A DNA stretch of 6,465 nt from Acidiferrobacterales bacterium (lineage in GTDB: Bacteria; Pseudomonadota; Gammaproteobacteria; Acidiferrobacterales; Sulfurifustaceae). Below are positions 1 to 4,948 of the stretch, one piece after another. The DNA lies in assembly GCA_919902095.1 (NCBI GenBank), contig CAKKQL010000186.1, positions 1 to 6,465 of the forward strand, read 5' to 3'. The notes beneath the pieces are model-generated. The model was not told the DNA's origin and ran no database searches. It was given only the letters and a program-made list of their open reading frames with translations. The first letter of the stretch is position 1; every line of letters starts with the position of its first letter. The position numbers were made by a program, and so were the translations under genes.

Positions 1-21
1 AAGTTACTTGCGCCCGTCACG

Positions 22-123
22 AGAAGAAAAACAGAAAAATGAAATGGACAGGATTTACAGGATTAACAGGATTAGGGCTTAACGTGCCTTGGTTTTAATC
101 CTGTAAATCCTGTTAATCCTGTC
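22..123 (-). terminator. Probable intrinsic terminator of lysA
   Basis: Read on the minus strand, five bases after the lysA stop codon there is a long inverted repeat (arms 96-123 and 47-74, 21-nt loop). It is followed by a T-rich stretch (RNA sense) at about 22-46 containing two runs of five T. A strong stem followed by U-rich RNA is the layout of a rho-independent terminator, although the stem is much longer and more A/T-rich than usual. It separates lysA from whatever lies to the left; dapF, a frequent downstream neighbour of lysA, is not visible here. Confidence 0.6.
47..123. repeat. Inverted repeat made of ACAGGATTW units
   Basis: Each 28-base arm (47-74 and 96-123) consists of three tandem 9-base units of the form ACAGGATTW. 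One arm matches the reverse complement of the other at 26 of 28 positions. The two mismatches arise because the order of the T- and A-ending units differs between arms. The loop is 21 nt. The low-GC composition contrasts with the surrounding genes and suggests an interspersed intergenic element rather than diverged local sequence. Confidence 0.85.
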
Positions 124-128
124 TATCT

Positions 129-1388
129 CTATTCGGGCAGTATTGCCTCCGGCGCCAATAATTCGGCGACGGTCTCGCGCCGGCGCACGACATATATCCT
201 GGTGCCGTCCACCATCACCTCGGGGGGGCGCGGGCGGGAGTTGTAGTTCGATGCCATCACCGCCCCGTAGGCGCCGGCGGAGACGACGGCCAGCAGGTCA
301 CCGGCCTCGATGCCGAGCTCGCGGTCGCGCCCGAGGAAGTCGCCGCTTTCGCACACCGGCCCGACGACGTCGTAGCGCCGCAGCGGGCGCGGTTGGTCCG
401 CCGCCGCCGGCGCGATATCGTGCCAGGCCGCGTACAGCGCCGGCCGCACGAGATCGTTCATGCCGGCGTCGACGATGGCGAAGTTCCGGTCGTCGCCGTG
501 CTTGAGATACAGCACGCGCGTGAGCAGCAGTCCGGCATTGCCGACGATGGCGCGCCCGGGCTCGATCAGCACGCGCAAGCCGCGGCAATGTTCATCGTCG
601 AGCCGCGCCAGCAACGCCTGCACGTACGCCGCCGGTTCCGGCGGCTGCTCGGCGTCGTAGCGGATGCCGAGCCCGCCGCCGATGTCCACGTGCCGCAGGC
701 CGATGCCCGCGTCGGCAAGTGCGCGAATCAGGCGCACGACGCGATCGAGCGCCTCCACAAACGGCGCCAGTTCGGTCAATTGCGAGCCGATGTGGCAGGC
801 TACGCCCTCGATACGCACGCCGGGCAACTCGCGCGCGCGCCGGTAGAGCGCGGCGGCGTCGGCGATGGGGATGCCAAACTTGCTCTCCTTGAGGCCGGTG
901 GCGATATACGGGTGCGTGCCCGGGTCCACGTCCGGATTCACGCGCAGGCTCACCGGCGCGGTCTTGCCGAGCGCCGCGGCCACCGCGCTCAGGCGCTCGA
1001 GTTCGGCCGCGGACTCGACGTTGAAGCAGTGGATGCCGGCCTGAAGCGCCGTCCGCATCTCGGCCTCGGTCTTGCCCACGCCCGAGAACACGATCTTCGC
1101 CGGATCGCCGCCGGCACGCAGCACGCGTTCGAGTTCGCCGCCGGAGACGATATCGAAGCCGGACCCCATACGCGCGAGCAGGTTCAGCACCGCGAGGTTG
1201 GAATTGGCCTTGACCGCGTAGCACACCAGATGGTCGCGGCCGCCGAAGGCCACGTCGAAGGCGCGATAACGCTCCTCGATGGCGGCGCGCGAGTAGACGT
1301 AGCACGGCGTGCCGAACTGCTGCGCGATGGCCGACACGTCCACGTCCTCGGCGTGCAGCCGCCGCTGGCGGTAGGTAAACGGGATCAT
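129..1388 (-). CDS. lysA: Diaminopimelate decarboxylase
   Basis: This cytoplasmic PLP enzyme decarboxylates meso-diaminopimelate to L-lysine, the last step of the DAP pathway. The 419-residue length is normal for the family. Visible motifs are CYAVKAN with the PLP-binding Lys60, HIGSQ (199-203), the glycine-rich phosphate-binding loop GGGLG (237-241), EPGR (276-279), CESGD with catalytic Cys346 (346-350), and GAYG with Tyr374. These cover the alanine-racemase-like barrel and the C-terminal beta domain of fold-type III decarboxylases. The ATG start is preceded by GGAAAG at a suitable distance. The gene starts 3 nt after the stop codon of lptM, so the two are co-transcribed and probably translationally coupled. 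The gene appears complete, with no missing key residue. Confidence 0.98.
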   Translation of the reverse strand: MIPFTYRQRRLHAEDVDVSAIAQQFGTPCYVYSRAAIEERYRAFDVAFGGRDHLVCYAVKANSNLAVLNLLARMGSGFDIVSGGELERVLRAGGDPAKIVFSGVGKTEAEMRTALQAGIHCFNVESAAELERLSAVAAALGKTAPVSLRVNPDVDPGTHPYIATGLKESKFGIPIADAAALYRRARELPGVRIEGVACHIGSQLTELAPFVEALDRVVRLIRALADAGIGLRHVDIGGGLGIRYDAEQPPEPAAYVQALLARLDDEHCRGLRVLIEPGRAIVGNAGLLLTRVLYLKHGDDRNFAIVDAGMNDLVRPALYAAWHDIAPAAADQPRPLRRYDVVGPVCESGDFLGRDRELGIEAGDLLAVVSAGAYGAVMASNYNSRPRPPEVMVDGTRIYVVRRRETVAELLAPEAILPE

Positions 1389-1391
1389 GGA

Positions 1392-1535
1392 CTACTTTCC
1401 GGGGGCCGGCACGGCGGGCGGCCGGGGCGGCTCGTCCGGCAGGTAAAGCGGGCCCTTCTTGCCGCAGCCGGCCAGCGCCAGCGCGAGCACGAACATCGCC
1501 AGCCACGCGATGCGGAAACGGAAACCAGGTCTCAT
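1392..1535 (-). CDS. lptM: LptM-type small lipoprotein (LPS translocon maturation chaperone family)
   Basis: This 47-residue lipoprotein precursor has a positively charged N-terminus (MRPGFRFR), a hydrophobic segment (about 9-22) and the lipobox LAGC with Cys24 as the lipidated residue. The lipobox is followed directly by GKKGPLYLP, the signature of the YifL/LppL family (lipoprotein attachment domain), and a proline-rich tail. In Escherichia coli this protein (LptM, formerly YifL) assists oxidative maturation of the LptD/LptE LPS translocon at the outer membrane. That role is known for the family and inferred here. The start was chosen because AGGTGAGG lies just upstream; a longer in-frame extension would bury the signal peptide. 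It is immediately upstream of lysA, an arrangement also seen in pseudomonads (lppL-lysA-dapF). Confidence 0.9.
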   Translation of the reverse strand: MRPGFRFRIAWLAMFVLALALAGCGKKGPLYLPDEPPRPPAVPAPGK

Positions 1536-1550
1536 GCGCGCCTCACCTAA

Positions 1551-1598
1551 TGATGTGCTGGAAGCACAAATGCCGCGGGCGGGAAACCCGAAGCGGCC
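1551..1598 (-). repeat. Structured repeat, partial copy C
   Basis: On the minus strand this 48-base segment aligns with the cores of copies A (about 3079-3131) and B (5623-5674). Shared blocks are GGCCGC, TCCC, CCCGCGGCATT and GTGC-N-TCC-N-GCACA. It keeps the same fold. GCCGC (1593-1597) can pair with GCGGC (1572-1576) around the inner hairpin CGGG-TTT-CCCG (1580-1590), and a second hairpin TGTGCT-TCC-AGCACA follows (1554-1568). The terminal AATGCGG hairpin of the other copies is absent. It ends just before the lptM ribosome binding site, in the 3' flank of the oxidoreductase gene. Confidence 0.75.
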
Positions 1599-1641
1599 TG
1601 CGCGTAGCTTACCTTGCCGGCGCGTACGGCATCCAGTAGCA

Positions 1642-1656
1642 CGTCCGTGCCGGACG
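1642..1656 (-). other. Hairpin directly after the oxidoreductase stop codon
   Basis: CGTCCG-GCA-CGGACG forms a perfect 6-bp stem with a 3-nt loop that abuts the stop codon at 1657-1659. No T-run follows, so it is not a standard intrinsic terminator. It could protect a 3' end or be chance in GC-rich DNA. I see no convincing promoter for lptM-lysA in the rest of the 1536-1656 gap, so read-through from the oxidoreductase gene is possible. Confidence 0.4.
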
Positions 1657-2748
1657 CTAGCTGCGCACCAGCACGATGTCGTAGTCGCGCAGCTCGGCCT
1701 TGAGTTCGTCCCATGAAAGCAGTCCCACGCACGGCATGACACCGGGCTGGGCGACGCCACGGGCAAGCCACTGCTTCACCAGCGCCAGGATGGGCGCGGT
1801 CGAAATCGCCGCGCTGTGGCGGTCGCGGGCCAGCAGGGCGACGGTATGCGTCAGTTCTTCGCCGCGCCGCTCGCCCCGCAGCTCCACGCGGATGCCGCCC
1901 GGCAGCCGGCGCGTGGGCAGCAGGCGCGCGCCGGCGCGCGCCAGCGTCAGCAGCGACGCCGGCGTCTGCGTAATCACCTCGTGGCGTCGCAGCCAGCCGA
2001 CACCGGCGAGCGCCAGGTTGAACGAGCGCCACGGCAGCGCGATGCGGAAGGTCACGGTCTGCGCGCCATAGCGCTTCGGGAACAGGTCGAGGTCGGGATG
2101 ATCGCAGAGATAGGCGCGCCGGCGGCCGAGCGGTTTCGGAAACGCGACCGTCTGGGGGCGGCTCCAGTAGTGAAACTCGCGCCAGCGGCCACGCTCTTTC
2201 ATGCGCGGGGGGTTGTCGGCATAACTCAGGATCGCGCGCATCGTGGCCAGCTCGCGCTGGTCACGCGCGCCGGGCGAGAGACAGGTATGGATCTCGCGCA
2301 CGCGGTCGAATTCGGGCCGCAGCATCTCGACCAGCGCCGCCGAGACCGCGGGCGCGGCCGACGCGGCGGTGACCAGCAGACTGCCGCTGCGCTCGGCGAC
2401 GCGCGCCAGGCGCTGCATGCCGTCGAGGTAATCACGGGCATCGCTCGGATCGACGTAGTGCACGCCGTGTTCGGCGCACTGCTCGGCCACGGTGTACGCC
2501 GGTTCGAGAAACGGGCCGCAGGTATTGACCACGGCGAACACGCCGGGCAGCGCGTGGCGTATGGATTCGGGCTCGTGCGGGTTGACGGCAACGACGCGGA
2601 CACCGATCTCGCGCGCTAGGCGTTCGGCGGTGTTCGTCGGCTCGGCGCCGAGCAGGCATTCGGCGTCCGGCAGGCGCGCGAGCGACTGGGCAATGCGCCG
2701 GCCGAAAGGACCGAAGGCGCCGAGAAGCAGTATGCGCTTGGGCAGCAT
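1657..2748 (-). CDS. Saccharopine dehydrogenase-like NAD(P)-dependent oxidoreductase
   Basis: The 363-residue protein begins with a Rossmann fold: beta strand KRILLLG and a GAFGPFG dinucleotide-binding loop (Gly10, Gly13, Gly16). It then has the family's conserved VVNTCGPF (73-80) and HYVD (97-100) segments, characteristic of the saccharopine dehydrogenase NADP-binding domain. The C-terminal half (from about 150) is the less conserved substrate domain and contains no membrane span. Similar proteins are often annotated as saccharopine dehydrogenase, but few bacterial members have that activity, so the substrate is unknown. Being upstream of lptM-lysA, a link to lysine metabolism is tempting but unproven. 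The ATG start is followed immediately by the first Rossmann strand and so is well supported, although no strong Shine-Dalgarno lies next to it; a purine-rich GGAGAGAGGGGAGG is about 23-36 nt upstream. Confidence 0.85.
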   Translation of the reverse strand: MLPKRILLLGAFGPFGRRIAQSLARLPDAECLLGAEPTNTAERLAREIGVRVVAVNPHEPESIRHALPGVFAVVNTCGPFLEPAYTVAEQCAEHGVHYVDPSDARDYLDGMQRLARVAERSGSLLVTAASAAPAVSAALVEMLRPEFDRVREIHTCLSPGARDQRELATMRAILSYADNPPRMKERGRWREFHYWSRPQTVAFPKPLGRRRAYLCDHPDLDLFPKRYGAQTVTFRIALPWRSFNLALAGVGWLRRHEVITQTPASLLTLARAGARLLPTRRLPGGIRVELRGERRGEELTHTVALLARDRHSAAISTAPILALVKQWLARGVAQPGVMPCVGLLSWDELKAELRDYDIVLVRS

Positions 2749-3008
2749 GACGGACCGGCGGTGGCCTGAGCCTCCCCTCTCTCCTCGAAACTGGTCGGCC
2801 GCGGTACGCCCGGGCTATTTCCAGCTTCCTTACTGGACGCTGATGCGCCCCGACCCGCCGTGCTCGGGACGGTTCACCCTGCGGGTGTCGTCCGGCAGGA
2901 TAATAATGGTGTCATGGTAGCACAGGCTGTGGAGCGGCCGACGCCGATGTCCGGCTGCTCGTCGCTGCAGATATCGCACATGAAGCTGACGAAAAAACCG
3001 TGGGTCCA
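2749..3008. other. Gene-free stretch upstream of the oxidoreductase gene
   Basis: No convincing gene is seen. On the minus strand there are promoter-like boxes: an extended -10-like TGCTACCAT (2914-2922) and TATTAT (2900-2905), neither with a good -35 element. An imperfect hairpin follows in the presumed leader (GGACG/CGTCC outer arms 2867-2871 and 2889-2893; CACCC/GGGTG inner arms 2875-2879 and 2883-2887). A six-T run in the minus sense at 2992-2997 lies beyond repeat copy A and may help end the transcript from the lipoprotein gene. Confidence 0.4.
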
Positions 3009-3136
3009 AATGCGGAATGTGGAGTGCGGAATGTAAAACAAGAATGTGCCGTTATTCCGAATTCCACATTCCGCATTCCGATGTGCAGGATGCACAAGTG
3101 CCGCGAAGCACAGGGATGTGCTGGAGCGGCCGCATT
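3009..3136 (-). repeat. Structured interspersed repeat, copy A
   Basis: Read on the minus strand, the element starts 3 nt after the stop codon of the coiled-coil lipoprotein gene. Order: an AATGCGG unit and GCCGC clamp (3126-3130, pairing with 3100-3104) enclosing the hairpin AGCACA-TCCC-TGTGCT (3107-3122); the hairpin TGTGCA-TCC-TGCACA (3082-3096); then a terminal hairpin with 24-base arms (3054-3077 and 3009-3032; 22 of 24 positions pair; 21-nt loop). Each terminal arm consists of three AATGCGG-like 7-mers. By hand, its first 69 bases match copy B at 57 positions with one gap. Possible roles are 3'-UTR/terminator element or a non-autonomous REP- or MITE-like mobile repeat. Confidence 0.85.
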
Positions 3137-3139
3137 TGT

Positions 3140-3418
3140 TCAGCGTTTCTTGCCGTCCTGCTGAAGCTTCTTGCTTTCGGCCTTGACCTTCACCAGCTCG
3201 GCCGTGAGCGCATCGATGTTGGCCTGGTTCTGCTCGGCCTTGGTCTTGAGCTCGGCCACTTCCTTGTCCCGATCCGCGAGCTTGCCCTTGGTCTCGGCGA
3301 GTTCTTTCTCCAGGCCGACCGCCCGGGTCTTGAGCTCGTCGACCTCCTTCTTGCCGCAACCGACCGGTCCGGCGACCAGGGCCACGGCCAGGATCATCCA
3401 CCACGCGTAGTGCTTCAT
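3140..3418 (-). CDS. Small coiled-coil lipoprotein (Lpp-like architecture)
   Basis: This 92-residue protein has a short lipoprotein-type signal (MKHYAWWMILAVALVAGPVGC) with Cys21 as the probable lipidated residue. From about residue 25 to 85 it is a charged, alanine/leucine/lysine/glutamate-rich helix with heptad-like spacing (DEL, GLEKEL, AELKTK, DALTAEL), so a trimeric or dimeric coiled coil is likely. It ends in KKR, which recalls the C-terminal lysine of Braun's lipoprotein but is not the same motif. The lipobox is atypical, with Pro at -3 (P-V-G-C). The start is supported by GGGAG 5 nt before the ATG and by a promoter 80-110 nt upstream; an extension to 3514 would bury the signal peptide. 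It is probably an outer-membrane or periplasmic structural lipoprotein; no named family can be assigned with confidence. Confidence 0.85.
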   Translation of the reverse strand: MKHYAWWMILAVALVAGPVGCGKKEVDELKTRAVGLEKELAETKGKLADRDKEVAELKTKAEQNQANIDALTAELVKVKAESKKLQQDGKKR

Positions 3419-3428
3419 GCTGTCTCCC

Positions 3429-3445
3429 GGAATATCGGATATTCC
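3429..3445 (-). promoter_or_regulatory. Perfect palindrome next to the lipoprotein RBS (candidate operator)
   Basis: GGAATATC-C-GATATTCC is a perfect dyad with 8-bp arms and a one-base centre in the 5' leader of the coiled-coil lipoprotein gene. It abuts the Shine-Dalgarno GGGAG (3424-3428). Its A/T-rich core in GC-rich DNA makes chance less likely. It may be a binding site for a dimeric repressor. A one-base loop makes an RNA hairpin unlikely unless the centre opens. Confidence 0.5.
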
Positions 3446-3499
3446 TGTTCTTGTCGGGTCGCCGGCGGTCTGTACGCCCGCGGCGGCGTGTGTGCGTTG

Positions 3500-3527
3500 A
3501 TAATACCCCGGCACGACCGGGAGTCAA
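3500..3527 (-). promoter_or_regulatory. Sigma-70 promoter of the coiled-coil lipoprotein gene
   Basis: On the minus strand, -35 TTGACT (3522-3527) and -10 TATTAT (3500-3505) each match consensus at 5 of 6 positions, with a 16-bp spacer. The spacer holds a dyad CCCGG-N5-CCGGG. Transcription would start near 3493, giving a leader of about 75 nt that contains the 3429-3445 palindrome. This is the best promoter in the window. Confidence 0.7.
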
Positions 3528-3548
3528 TTCGCCGCCGGCGCCGGCCCG

Positions 3549-3570
3549 CGGTCGTTTGCCGGCAAAACCG
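3549..3570. promoter_or_regulatory. Palindrome between divergent transcription units
   Basis: TTTGCCGGCAAA (3555-3566) is a perfect 12-bp palindrome, flanked by a further CGGT (3549-3552) / ACCG (3567-3570) pair. It lies about 22 bp upstream of the lipoprotein promoter's -35 box and on the presumed upstream side of the sigma operon, a place where a shared regulator could bind. A second 12-bp palindrome, GCCGGCGCCGGC, is at 3534-3545, but its pure G/C makes it less informative. Confidence 0.35.
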
Positions 3571-3814
3571 CTGTCAACCGGCGCCGCGGCAGGACGTTAT
3601 ATATGAGGTGGCATCCTTGCTCGGGAAACATCGGCGTGCCGCCGGCGCCGCAGGCGTGCCCGCTAACGGCTGGACCGGCGGAGCGGGTGCGCCGAAAATA
3701 GGCCGGCGCACGCGGCCGTGCGGCGCGCGCCGCGTCCGCGGCCTGGCCGGACCAGGCCGATGGCAGGCGCACGGGCGACCGGGCGGCGCCATTCATCCCG
3801 AGAGGAGATCGACG
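3571..3814 (+). other. Structured leader region of the sigma-factor operon
   Basis: No gene is supported here; this is the right-hand part of a gene-free stretch between 3419 and 3814. It is dense in GC dyads: GTGCGCCG / CGGCGCAC (3687-3694 and 3704-3711, 9-nt loop), the 14-bp palindrome GCGGCGCGCGCCGC (3720-3733), and GGCCTGG / CCAGGCC (3740-3746 and 3752-3758, 5-nt loop). A weak ECF-type promoter can be proposed: TCAACC (3574-3579), 15-bp gap, CGTTAT (3595-3600). That would allow self-activation by the sigma factor but is speculative. AGGAG at 3803-3807 is the operon's first ribosome binding site. Confidence 0.4.
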
Positions 3815-4351
3815 CTGGACGCCAAACAAGCCCTGGACCGGTTTCTGGCCGGCGTCGAGCGGCGCGCCTTCGTGACCGCGCGCCTGGCGACCCGCGACGG
3901 CGAGGAGGCGCTCGATATCGTGCAGGATGCCATGCTGACGATGGTCCGGCACTACGCCGGCCGGCCGGAGGCGGAATGGGGGCCGCTGTTCCACAACATC
4001 CTGCAAAGCCGCATCAACGACTGGCACCGTCGGACACGGGTGCGGTCGCGCTGGCGCGTGTGGCTCGCGCGCGACGAGGATACGGACGAGGATCCGCTGC
4101 TCAACCTGCCGGACGGCGCCAGTCCCAATCCGGAAACGCAGACGGCGAACCGGCGCACGCTGACCGCGCTGGAGGCGGCGCTCAAGCGCCTGCCGCTGCG
4201 CCAGCAACAGGCCTTCCTGCTGCGCGTCTGGGAAGGACTCGATGTCGGCGAGACGGCGCGCGCCATGCGCTGCGCCGAAGGCAGCGTGAAAACCCATTAC
4301 TCGCGCGCGGTGCACAGTCTGCGCGACATGCTTGGAGAGCACTGGCCATGA
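3815..4351 (+). CDS. ECF-like sigma-70 family RNA polymerase sigma factor
   Basis: The 178-residue protein has two sigma domains. Region 2 is about residues 14-80, with ALDIVQDAM matching the core-binding helix of region 2.2 and a basic, aromatic region 2.3/2.4 (WGPLFHNILQSRINDWHRR). Region 4 is about 118-173, with the helix-turn-helix GLDVGETARAMRCAEGSVKTH. An acidic linker (DEDTDEDP) joins them. There is no region 1.1 or 3, as in ECF sigma factors. The start is inferred to be CTG: AGGAG ends 7 nt before it, homologous proteins as I recall them begin just before the QALDRFLAGVERRAF segment, and no ATG, GTG or TTG lies nearby in frame. The open frame runs on upstream without a stop, but that sequence looks non-coding. 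The stop overlaps the next start (ATGA), so the downstream protein is translationally coupled. Confidence 0.9.
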   Translation: MDAKQALDRFLAGVERRAFVTARLATRDGEEALDIVQDAMLTMVRHYAGRPEAEWGPLFHNILQSRINDWHRRTRVRSRWRVWLARDEDTDEDPLLNLPDGASPNPETQTANRRTLTALEAALKRLPLRQQQAFLLRVWEGLDVGETARAMRCAEGSVKTHYSRAVHSLRDMLGEHWP

Positions 4352-4716
4352 CGGAAAAAAACGATCCGCTGCTGGAACAGCAGGCGCGGCGCCTGCTGGA
4401 CGAAGCCGCCAGCCGCCTCGACGAAACCACCGTTGCGCGCCTGCGCGGCGCGCGCGCCCGCGCCTGGCAACTGGCGGAAACGGCACCGGCGCCGGCCGCG
4501 CGCCGGCCGCGGGTGCGCTGGTGGCTGCCGCTCGGCAGCGCGGCGCTGGGCCTGGTGGCGGTCGCGGTGGTCAGCGCGCTGTGGTTTGCCACCCCCGCCG
4601 GCGCGCCGCTGACCGGGATCGAGGACATCGAACTGCTGGCGTCGAAGGAGAGCCCGGAGTTCTATGCCGAGCTTGAGTTCTATCAGTGGCTGGCGAGCCG
4701 CGTCGATGCCGGCTGA
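4348..4716 (+). CDS. Single-span membrane protein, candidate anti-sigma factor (DUF3619-like)
   Basis: This 122-residue protein has a helical N-terminal cytoplasmic part (about 1-57, rich in Leu, Arg and Glu), one hydrophobic span (about 58-80, starting RWWLPLGSAALGL) and a short C-terminal tail outside the membrane containing IEDIELLASKESPEFY and ELEFYQWL. The arginine-rich face before the span fits an N-in orientation. Small membrane proteins encoded directly after ECF sigma genes are often anti-sigma factors, and the ATGA overlap fits equimolar production. That role is inferred from topology and position; no zinc-binding HxxxCxxC motif is present. The tail motif resembles proteins found beside DUF3106 genes, often annotated DUF3619; the assignment is from memory. 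Confidence 0.85.
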   Translation: MTEKNDPLLEQQARRLLDEAASRLDETTVARLRGARARAWQLAETAPAPAARRPRVRWWLPLGSAALGLVAVAVVSALWFATPAGAPLTGIEDIELLASKESPEFYAELEFYQWLASRVDAG

Positions 4717-4948
4717 GCGCTCGCTGCTGCTGTTGCTGGCGCTCGCGCTGTGTCAGCCGCTGGCGGCGGCCGAACCCGCGACCGCGACAACCGCGGACAA
4801 GACGCGCGCGAAAGAGACGGCGGTCTCGCCCGAGTTGCTGGAATTCCTCGGCAGCTGGGAGACCGCCACGGGCCAGTGGAATGAAACCATGACGGATACC
4901 GAACGCGCACCACCCGCGCGCCGTCCAAAGGAGTCTGCACGTGAATAA
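4706..4948 (+). CDS. Small secreted protein of unknown function
   Basis: This 80-residue protein has a clear signal peptide (MPAERSLLLLLALALCQPLAAA) with probable cleavage after LAAA or AAA/E, near residue 22. The mature part is only about 58 residues: a threonine/alanine/lysine linker, the segment SPELLEFLGSWETATGQW, and a charged C-terminus. It has no cysteine after cleavage. The ATG chosen lies inside the end of the preceding gene (11-nt overlap) and gives a canonical signal peptide; a start at 4664 would add 14 residues and spoil it. Position in the cassette suggests a periplasmic partner of the membrane protein or the DUF3106 protein. I cannot name its function. Confidence 0.75.
   Translation: MPAERSLLLLLALALCQPLAAAEPATATTADKTRAKETAVSPELLEFLGSWETATGQWNETMTDTERAPPARRPKESARE

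Noticed and set aside
393..1550. Long plus-strand open frame (385 codons) antisense to lysA
   Set aside because: It is the GC-rich shadow of lysA; the predicted product is arginine/alanine/histidine-rich with no domain, and it has no ribosome binding site or family likeness.
1547..1656. Alternative C-terminal extension of the oxidoreductase in another frame (ending AAFVLPAHH)
   Set aside because: It would need a frameshift. The native frame already ends in a plausible C-terminus (DYDIVLVRS), and the other frame runs through repeat copy C.
2900..2922. Promoter for the oxidoreductase gene (TATTAT or extended TGCTACCAT)
   Set aside because: Neither -10-like box has an acceptable -35 at 16-18 bp; noted as a possibility but not called as a feature.
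2874..2981. 35-codon minus-strand ORF with a CxxC near its start (MCDICSDEQ)
   Set aside because: It lies in the presumed oxidoreductase leader with no ribosome binding site, and a single CxxC in so short a frame is weak evidence.
3009..3136. Integron attC site as explanation of the structured repeats
   Set aside because: There are no GTTRRRY / RYYYAAC core sites at the ends, no integrase, and the copies are not arranged as cassettes.
3603..3701. 32-codon ORF (starting MRWHPCSGN) in the sigma leader
   Set aside because: No Shine-Dalgarno and no recognisable sequence; a regulatory leader peptide cannot be supported.
3017..3814. Upstream in-frame extension of the sigma-factor gene
   Set aside because: The frame stays open by composition only. 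It runs through repeat copy A, the lipoprotein gene in antisense and the hairpin-rich leader, and the predicted peptide has no sigma-factor similarity.
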